A DNA stretch of 11,176 bases from JABDKJ01 sp039028335. GTDB lineage: Bacteria; Bacteroidota; Bacteroidia; Flavobacteriales_D; JABDKJ01. Under the pieces are notes generated by a model. That model searched no databases and was not told the origin of the DNA. It was given only the letters and a program-made list of their open reading frames with translations. Below, in pieces: positions 5,843-11,176 of this stretch. The position numbers and the translations under genes were made by a program. Numbering within the stretch: the first letter of the stretch is position 1; every line of letters starts with the position of its first letter. The stretch is from assembly GCA_039028335.1 (NCBI GenBank), contig JBCCIF010000102.1:1-11176 (forward strand). Direction: 5' to 3'.

Positions 5843-8800
5843 ATGAATAGATTTTTAAGAAGTATTTTGCTCATAATTCCTATAGTCGTATTCACGACAT
5901 TAGAAGGTCAAGAAATTTGTAATAACGGTATTGACGATGATGGTGATAGCCTAATTGACTATAACGATCCCGATTGCTCGAATTTCAATCAGGGGTCGAT
6001 TTTTTATGAGCGTTGGTATGAAATTGAAGGAGATGATATTTCAGATTTAACCTCTCACGAGAACTATCCTTTTCATGCAGATGAATTCGGGTTTTTAACG
6101 AATTTTAGTTCTCAGGAGCATCTCGAGAATGCATACGGAACGAGAATACGCGGATACATTCATCCTACCGAAAGCGGTTCTTATAAATTTGTTATTTCGG
6201 GAGACAATGATTGCGAGTTCTATCTAAGTTCAAATGACAATCCTGATAATATGTCTTTGAGGGCATCGATAAACGGGTATACTGAAGTAGATGAATTTAC
6301 CAAGTATTCAAGCCAGATTTCAAATTCCATTTCTTTAACAGCAGGACAAAAATATTATGTGGAATTCTTGCAAAAAGAAGGATCTGGAGGGGACCATTTG
6401 AATGTGCATTGGATTACTCCCTCAAGTTCGGACACAACATTAATTGATGGGGCTTTCCTTTCTCCTTTTCCGGTTGAAATCTGCGGAGATGGTATTGATA
6501 ATGACAATGATGGCAATACGGATTGTGCAGACGGAGATTGTGACAATGTAACGCCTTGCCAAGTCATTACAGGTTCAATTTTTGCAACATCAGAAACACC
6601 TTCGACAGGAGTTGGAGCTTATCAAGTTTATTTCACAAACAGCTCAACAACAGAAGCGACCTTTTCAATTTCAGATAATCTTCCGATTGGATTTGTTTTT
6701 TCTCAAGATACTATAGACTTCGATGGAGGTGGAAGTTTTTCACTTAATTCTTCACCGACCGAAAATGCTACCGGTTCAATTACCTGGTCAGAGATAACAT
6801 TACCAGCAGGAGAAACGGTCCGATTGGCTTATGAATTTGTGGTAGCCAATGGAACGCCAAACGGAACATTCAATAATAATATTACGATAAGCGGTGCAGT
6901 CCTAAATGGGGGATTTTTGACCTCATCGGTGAATGTCGATAATTCCTTAAAAGACAGTCCGAATACGTATCAGTGCGAACCGGCATTCTATCAGGTGTAC
7001 AAAAAGTCAGGGAACAATACACCCAATGTATATGGAAAACTCAATCCCATTACCGGTGATTATGATCAGATCGCAATAGCTTCTGATTTTGCAAATGGTT
7101 TAGGATTTGATGTTAATACAGGCTTAGTATTTGGGGCAAGTGGCAAAAAATTCATTCAGCTCGATGCAAATGGAGTAGTTATTGATTTGGGAATTCGTTT
7201 TCCTAAGAACTGCTTTCGTGGAGATATGCACCCAAATGGTTTATGGTACGGTACCGTGGGAAATGATATGTATAAGATAGATCCATCTGTACCTGAAATA
7301 GTTGATATTCACTACGGTCAAGGCCTTCCAGGTTGGGATTTCGCCTACAACGTAGATGGGAATTTCTATGGTTTGCATAAAAAGAAATTATATAAGTACG
7401 AAGTCCTTACGAATATGGAGTCCTATTTAGGAGAAATCTCAGGGTCGAACTTGCCGAATTCAGGCCATGGAGGTCAATGGACAGGATCTGATGGGTATTT
7501 ATATGCCTCCAATAATTCGTCTGGAAAAATCATCAGAGTGGATGTTGAGCAATTGGAAGGACGAGTTGTGTCTTCATCTGTGAATGGTTTGAGCAAAAAT
7601 GATGGATTCTCATGTCCAATGGATATTCCCGCGGTTTATGAATTTGACTATGGTGATAATAGTCGATTACCTGATGTCCGCATACTGACTTATTATCAGG
7701 ATTTAGGAAACGATGGAGTGCCAGATTATACAACGGTTTACCTTGGCTCTACCGTAGATTATGATTCTACAAATCCTAAAAATTCATCGGCTACAGGAGA
7801 TAATGACGATGGATTTTCCATTACGGAAACAGTAAGCGGAGGAAATGTTGAAGCTACATTAACTATCAATTCCAACGAGAACTTGACAAGGCATTATGCC
7901 ATAGGATTGGATTGGGATGACGATGGAGCTTTTGACGATGTTATAATAGGAAATCAGCAAGGTAATGGCGTTCAGGTTATCACGGAAGTCATTCCAGTTC
8001 CATTAGGCTTTGATGCAGGTACTGTAAATGCTAGAGCGGTTGTATCAGAAACGCCTTTGACTTCTGGTTCAGTAAGTGGAGATCAAATAATAATGGGAGA
8101 GGCAGAGGACCTCATGTTGAGCATACAATATTCAACGGAGAATTGCGCAAATTGTATTGATGATGATGGAGACGGTTTAGCCGATTGCTATGATCCTGAT
8201 TGCGCTGGGCAATCTGTTTGCGGTGAGGTTTGCTATAATGGTCTTGATGATGATGGAGATGGTTTAATTGATGAAAATGACGGTGATTGTCCAGCTTCGG
8301 CTTACAATTCATGTTTCAATGTTGATGTGACCACTGATACACCTGATGCGAATCTGGGAGATGGGAATTGTGCGGATGCTTCTGGAAATTGTTCATTGCG
8401 AGCAGCCATTCAAGAAGCCAACTCAAATGCGAATTACAATTGTATCTCATTTGCGGTTTCAGGAAATATTTCACTTGGTTCGGATTTACCCAATTTGACC
8501 ACATCAATGCGAATCGATGGGACAAGTGCGCCAGGCTATTCTTCCGGGAGTCCTTCAGTGTGGTTGAGGTCCTCAAGTGAACAAGTCTTTTTAGTAGAGG
8601 CGGCTACCGATATTGAAATCGCTGGATTGGATCTCTCAGGAACAAGTACTTCAGTCTTCTCTAACTACGGTATTGTATTAACTGAGAATTCGACAAATAT
8701 TAATATCAATAACAACAGAATTAGAAATAGGGTAAGATCGGTTTATTCCAATGGAGCCGGAGATGTTCAAGTTACAGACAATGACTTTTATGATTCCGGA

Positions 8801-11131
8801 GACGAATGTTGGGATGCCGCTATATATTTCAAGGATATTTGTTCGAATAATTTGCCAGGGGGGATTTATGTGAATAACAACGATTTAGGTGGGGTCAATT
8901 TGATGCCTCAAACCTCTATTCATATTGATGGAGGAGAAAATATTATTGTCTCCGATGGTTCAATACCTAATTCCAATGTCATTATAAATAGTCAAATGAA
9001 TGTTTTGCATCCAATTCGATTTGTGGATGTAAGAAATTCCTCAATTAAAAATGTAGATCTGTCTTTTAACGGATCATATATGTGGGGAATCGGGATTTGG
9101 ACGGTCTCTTGCGACAATATAGAAATTGATAATGTCACGGTAAACAAACGACTTCGGGGTGTATTTATTAAAGGAGGAAATAATCACACTGTGACAAATT
9201 CCGACTTTAGGGATACTGGATACAATCCGGATAACGGTGCTTTGAATTTGGAGAACTATAATGCCAGTGGAGTTGATGACTTGCTTTTTAAAGGGAATAC
9301 ATTGGGAAGTGTAACATTGGATCCAAAAACAGCTATTAGTTTAACCAATTCAGATAATATCGTATTTGGTTTAGCATCAAATGCTGAGGCCAATATAGTA
9401 TTAACAAATGGCTTGAGTCTGGAGTTTCCTGTCCGATTAAATGGTGCAGATAACATTACGTTTAAAGATATTGACTTTTCCGTTGATGGTCCCGACCCAT
9501 TTGGAAAGGGCATCATAGCCAATGGATCGAGTAATTATACTACAGTTGAAGGCTGTACATTTAAGTATAGAAATGTGGGAGCTCATTTGGAGGATGTTTC
9601 CAATGCGACCGTCTCTTGTAACTTGTTTACGAGAAATAATTACGGAATATTATGCGATAATAACTCAAGTTGTTCTTCCTTATCTGGTAATAATTTTGGT
9701 TGCAATTCGCTTGCAATTCGCAACCGTTCAAATGGGACCATTACAACTACAGATAATTATTGGGGGAATGCTGATGGATCTTCTTCATATGCCGGATTCG
9801 GAGATTACTATTACGGAGATGTGAATGCCGAACAATTTAGTTCTACCCAGAAGTCCTGTGCTCCCCAAATATCTGGTTCTATATGCTCTGCAGAGATTTG
9901 CGACAATGGAGTCGATGATGATGGCGATGGTGTTATCGATTGTGCGGATGGAAGTTGTCTTTCAAATCCGATATGCGATGGAGGATATCAGTCCAATGCG
10001 GTACAATGCGGTATAGAAGTAAGCTTCAATGACAACAATGAAGGATGGCGAGTAATGGATAATTATCAAGACGGTTTATTCGCTAATCATTCGAATGAGC
10101 TTACTACGAATCAAAATTTTATTTGTGATGCATCATTTATTCCGAATAGTCCTACAGGAAGTGGATTTATTATTGGATCCGATTATTCTCAAGAAGTGCA
10201 ATGCATGAAAAGTCCAGATTTTGGTGGGCTGTATGCAGGAGCAGCGATGGGTGGCGTTATGCATTGGTATTGGTGGAATGGAATTCCTCAGACGGATTCT
10301 CTTCAGATAGATCAGAATACAACTCTCAATGTTTTCCTCGAAGGGATGAATGGAATGATTCTTAACGCAAGTATAGAGGTAGATGCTTCACAAGAATGGC
10401 AATTTCTAACACTGCAATTAAGTGATGATGTTTGGTCAGGAACAGGGGAGGACTTAGAAGCAGTATTGATGGAGCTGAAACATATTGCTATTCAGGTGGA
10501 ATCTATGACAGGTGAAAATCAGTTTGATTGTGCGCAAAACGAATACTTTGCAATTGATGATATCTTGCTTTGCGCGGATACCGATAGAGATGGAATATCG
10601 GATTATTTAGACAATTGTCCTTATGATGAGGAGAAAACCGAGCCCGGAATTTGCGGTTGTGGTATGCCAGATTACGATGATGCTGGTAATCTCAATTGTG
10701 GTCTAGTAAGCGGTCAGGAAACAGAAAATGTATCTGATCTAATAGAGGATTTAGAGGATGCTTCAGCAGAAGACGATTTCTTTGAAATGCTTATAAAGTA
10801 TTACGAAGATGACGAAAGGGTTGCAAATACTTTTGCAGATCCAGACAATATTGATGCGCCAGGATCTATTAAGTCTGGAGACTTTGACTTGAATGCAATG
10901 GATCCTTTTAAGCTCTATCCAAATCCCAATGATGGCTCTTTTACAATTGAGTTTTTTGGAAATATGGGACAACTGAGAATTTTGGATACAAGAGGATCTA
11001 TAGTTAAAGAAATAAAAGAGTTTTTCGGAGGCAAGTACAAGCTGGATATGCGGGAATACCCCAAAGGCATGTATTATGTCGAAGTCATTACCAATAACGC
11101 TTCTTTCAAAAGAAGAATGGTCGTAGATTAA
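5843..11131 (+). CDS. Giant T9SS-secreted mosaic surface protein (PA14, GEVED, CSLREA, beta-helix)
   Basis: A 1762-residue secreted or cell-surface protein of unknown ligand. Order of parts by eye: signal peptide (1-23); MopE-like acidic motif 1 (24-45); PA14-like domain (51-208, with GYIHPTESGSYKF and DNDCEFYLSS); motif 2 (212-239); DUF11-like beta-sandwich (243-375); a propeller-like region (378-591, repeated GxDVNTGLVFG-type strands); a GEVED-type domain (about 597-765, with GEAED at 752-756); motifs 3 and 4 (768-816); CSLREA-type segment CSLRAAIQEAN (850-860); parallel beta-helix (about 889-1340, with NYWGN at 1305); motif 5 (1351-1378); laminin-B-like beta-sandwich (1387-1577); thrombospondin type-3-like calcium motif DTDRDGISDYLDNCP (1579-1593); acidic linker (1625-1688); and type A T9SS sorting domain (1689-1762). 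PA14 and beta-helix modules often bind or act on glycans, so adhesion or polysaccharide interaction is plausible but not shown. No enzyme active site was recognised. It is intact, with no frameshift, and seems monocistronic. Confidence 0.92.
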   Translation: MNRFLRSILLIIPIVVFTTLEGQEICNNGIDDDGDSLIDYNDPDCSNFNQGSIFYERWYEIEGDDISDLTSHENYPFHADEFGFLTNFSSQEHLENAYGTRIRGYIHPTESGSYKFVISGDNDCEFYLSSNDNPDNMSLRASINGYTEVDEFTKYSSQISNSISLTAGQKYYVEFLQKEGSGGDHLNVHWITPSSSDTTLIDGAFLSPFPVEICGDGIDNDNDGNTDCADGDCDNVTPCQVITGSIFATSETPSTGVGAYQVYFTNSSTTEATFSISDNLPIGFVFSQDTIDFDGGGSFSLNSSPTENATGSITWSEITLPAGETVRLAYEFVVANGTPNGTFNNNITISGAVLNGGFLTSSVNVDNSLKDSPNTYQCEPAFYQVYKKSGNNTPNVYGKLNPITGDYDQIAIASDFANGLGFDVNTGLVFGASGKKFIQLDANGVVIDLGIRFPKNCFRGDMHPNGLWYGTVGNDMYKIDPSVPEIVDIHYGQGLPGWDFAYNVDGNFYGLHKKKLYKYEVLTNMESYLGEISGSNLPNSGHGGQWTGSDGYLYASNNSSGKIIRVDVEQLEGRVVSSSVNGLSKNDGFSCPMDIPAVYEFDYGDNSRLPDVRILTYYQDLGNDGVPDYTTVYLGSTVDYDSTNPKNSSATGDNDDGFSITETVSGGNVEATLTINSNENLTRHYAIGLDWDDDGAFDDVIIGNQQGNGVQVITEVIPVPLGFDAGTVNARAVVSETPLTSGSVSGDQIIMGEAEDLMLSIQYSTENCANCIDDDGDGLADCYDPDCAGQSVCGEVCYNGLDDDGDGLIDENDGDCPASAYNSCFNVDVTTDTPDANLGDGNCADASGNCSLRAAIQEANSNANYNCISFAVSGNISLGSDLPNLTTSMRIDGTSAPGYSSGSPSVWLRSSSEQVFLVEAATDIEIAGLDLSGTSTSVFSNYGIVLTENSTNININNNRIRNRVRSVYSNGAGDVQVTDNDFYDSGDECWDAAIYFKDICSNNLPGGIYVNNNDLGGVNLMPQTSIHIDGGENIIVSDGSIPNSNVIINSQMNVLHPIRFVDVRNSSIKNVDLSFNGSYMWGIGIWTVSCDNIEIDNVTVNKRLRGVFIKGGNNHTVTNSDFRDTGYNPDNGALNLENYNASGVDDLLFKGNTLGSVTLDPKTAISLTNSDNIVFGLASNAEANIVLTNGLSLEFPVRLNGADNITFKDIDFSVDGPDPFGKGIIANGSSNYTTVEGCTFKYRNVGAHLEDVSNATVSCNLFTRNNYGILCDNNSSCSSLSGNNFGCNSLAIRNRSNGTITTTDNYWGNADGSSSYAGFGDYYYGDVNAEQFSSTQKSCAPQISGSICSAEICDNGVDDDGDGVIDCADGSCLSNPICDGGYQSNAVQCGIEVSFNDNNEGWRVMDNYQDGLFANHSNELTTNQNFICDASFIPNSPTGSGFIIGSDYSQEVQCMKSPDFGGLYAGAAMGGVMHWYWWNGIPQTDSLQIDQNTTLNVFLEGMNGMILNASIEVDASQEWQFLTLQLSDDVWSGTGEDLEAVLMELKHIAIQVESMTGENQFDCAQNEYFAIDDILLCADTDRDGISDYLDNCPYDEEKTEPGICGCGMPDYDDAGNLNCGLVSGQETENVSDLIEDLEDASAEDDFFEMLIKYYEDDERVANTFADPDNIDAPGSIKSGDFDLNAMDPFKLYPNPNDGSFTIEFFGNMGQLRILDTRGSIVKEIKEFFGGKYKLDMREYPKGMYYVEVITNNASFKRRMVVD
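5912..5977 (+). repeat. MopE-like acidic metal-binding motif, copy 1 (two-Cys type)
   Basis: Residues 24-45 of the giant protein: C-N-N-G-I-D-D-D-G-D, then I-D-Y-N-D-P-D-C. It matches the putative metal-binding motif of the MopE family, with regularly spaced Asp residues between two Cys (26 and 45). It lies between the signal peptide and the PA14-like domain. The position equivalent to the extra Cys of copies 2, 3 and 5 is Tyr-40. Confidence 0.85.
6476..6559 (+). repeat. MopE-like acidic motif, copy 2 (four-Cys type)
   Basis: Residues 212-239: C-G-D-G-I-D-N-D-N-D-G, then T-D-C-A-D-G-D-C and a further Cys six residues later. Cys are at 214, 228, 233 and 239. It separates the PA14-like domain from the DUF11-like sandwich. 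Confidence 0.85.
8144..8221 (+). repeat. MopE-like acidic motif, copy 3 (four-Cys type, variant)
   Basis: Residues 768-793: C-A-N-C-I-D-D-D-G-D-G, then A-D-C-Y-D-P-D-C and a Cys six residues on. Cys are at 768, 771, 782, 787 and 793. The Gly that normally precedes the Ile/Val/Leu-Asp is replaced by Cys-771, giving an odd fifth cysteine. It directly follows the GEVED domain and is in tandem with copy 4. Confidence 0.85.
8225..8290 (+). repeat. MopE-like acidic motif, copy 4 (two-Cys type)
   Basis: Residues 795-816: C-Y-N-G-L-D-D-D-G-D-G, then I-D-E-N-D-G-D-C, with Cys at 797 and 816. It is in tandem with copy 3 and leads into the CSLREA-type segment. At DNA level copies 3 and 4 share the run GATGATGATGGAGA, suggesting a relatively recent local duplication or simple codon preference. 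Confidence 0.85.
8507..8668 (+). repeat. Beta-helix half-unit preceding repeat A
   Basis: Residues 889-942 resemble the second half of the 139-residue unit: MRIDG here aligns with IHIDG of unit A, and DIEIAGLDLSG aligns with SSIKNVDLSFNG of unit A and DNITFKDIDFSVDG of unit B. The match is short and by eye only. Confidence 0.5.
8669..9085 (+). repeat. Beta-helix repeat unit A, 139 residues
   Basis: Residues 943-1081. It begins GIVLTENSTNINI and ends DLSFNGSYMW. Landmarks shared with unit B: a D-F-x-D-[ST]-G turn, N-x-L-G-x-V-x-L-x-P-x-T, [SN]-N-I-I/V, and N-x-x-x-K-[ND]-[VI]-D-[LF]-S. The second half aligns without gaps at roughly 30% identity. Confidence 0.75.
9086..9502 (+). repeat. Beta-helix repeat unit B, 139 residues
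   Basis: Residues 1082-1220, beginning GIGIWTVSCDNIEI and ending DFSVDGPDPF. It has exactly the same length as unit A and is directly adjacent. One residue of offset in the first half (around SDFRDTG against NDFYDSG) is restored before NTLGSVTLDPKT, which aligns with NDLGGVNLMPQT of unit A. Confidence 0.75.
9503..9766 (+). repeat. Beta-helix half-unit C ending at NYWG
   Basis: Residues 1221-1308. GKGIIANGSSNYTTVEGCTF resembles the opening of units A and B, followed by VGAHLEDVSNATVSCNLF in place of RGVFIKGGNNHTVTNSDF. It departs from the repeat after about 45 residues and ends in N-Y-W-G (1305-1308), a common terminal element of right-handed beta-helix domains. GYG-like small turns and Asn ladders (NN, NNS) are frequent. 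Confidence 0.55.
10907..11128 (+). other. T9SS type A C-terminal sorting domain
   Basis: Residues 1689-1762 of the giant protein. FKLYPNPNDGSFTIEF opens the domain (the P-N-P element), LRILDTRGSIVKEI is the central strand pair, and KGMYYVEVITN followed by KRRMVVD closes it. This is the standard signal for passage through the type IX secretion system of Bacteroidota, which normally cleaves it and attaches the protein to surface A-LPS or releases it. It is the strongest taxonomic marker in the window. Confidence 0.95.
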
Positions 11132-11152
11132 AAAAACAAAGGGTTTATTTTC

Positions 11153-11176
11153 AAAGCCGCTCTATTTAATAAGAGC
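11153..11176 (+). terminator. Intrinsic terminator, cut by the window end
   Basis: About 20 bases after the stop of the giant gene, GCTCT (11159-11163) pairs with AGAGC (11172-11176) around an 8-base A/T loop. The left arm continues outward as AAAGCC (11153-11158), so the stem would lengthen if the bases just beyond the window read GGCTTT. Only five pairs are visible; the rest is inferred. Confidence 0.55.

Noticed and set aside
8158..8290. Possible CRISPR-like or microsatellite repeat from GATGATGATGGAGA copies
   Set aside because: The repeats are in frame codons for Asp-Asp-Asp-Gly-Asp, irregularly spaced and without spacers of constant length.
8112..8312. His-rich open frame on the minus strand
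   Set aside because: It is the reverse reading of the GAT/GGA-rich DNA that codes motif copies 3 and 4 of the giant protein; the His and Asn bias comes from antisense Asp codons.
9522..10016. Two open frames in a second plus-strand frame inside the giant gene
   Set aside because: They overlap continuous beta-helix and motif 5 coding sequence and have no recognisable domain; there is no sign of a frameshift in the main frame.

Overview
The window reads as a chromosomal fragment from a member of the Bacteroidota, most likely a Flavobacteriales-type marine or free-living lineage. The evidence is a textbook type IX secretion (T9SS) C-terminal sorting domain on the largest protein, start codons preceded by A/T-rich stretches rather than Shine-Dalgarno sequences, moderately low GC by eye, and a ProC, SpoIIE-type phosphatase and small lipoprotein that resemble those of that phylum. 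I see no tRNA, rRNA, CRISPR array, insertion sequence, integrase or phage gene.

Layout. (1) 13-1353, plus: a secreted PDZ plus alpha/beta-hydrolase protein, followed by an A/T-rich imperfect hairpin. (2) 1587-2402, plus: proC, pyrroline-5-carboxylate reductase. (3) 2399-3868, minus: a six-helix membrane protein with a cytoplasmic SpoIIE/PP2C phosphatase domain, convergent with proC and sharing a CTAG palindrome as both stop codons. (4) 5673-3984, minus: a tightly packed cluster of a small lipoprotein, a SUI1/YciH translation factor and aroC (chorismate synthase), joined by ATGA and TAATG overlaps. (5) 5843-11131, plus: a 1762-residue T9SS-secreted mosaic surface protein. (6) The window ends inside what looks like the terminator of that gene.

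How the genes relate. proC and aroC are housekeeping amino-acid and aromatic biosynthesis genes. The YciH/AroC/lipoprotein cluster looks co-transcribed and translationally coupled, but no pathway obviously links the three. The phosphatase probably belongs to a partner-switching or signalling route whose partners are not in the window. The giant secreted protein stands alone.

The most interesting material is in the giant protein. Five short acidic Cys/Asp metal-binding motifs (MopE-like) sit at the boundaries between its large beta-rich domains. They fall into two-cysteine and four-cysteine subtypes, with an extra Cys pair that appears or disappears as a unit at fixed spacing. Its beta-helix contains two adjacent diverged repeats of exactly 139 residues flanked by half-units. 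I found no convincing new multi-gene system; novelty here is at the level of protein architecture.
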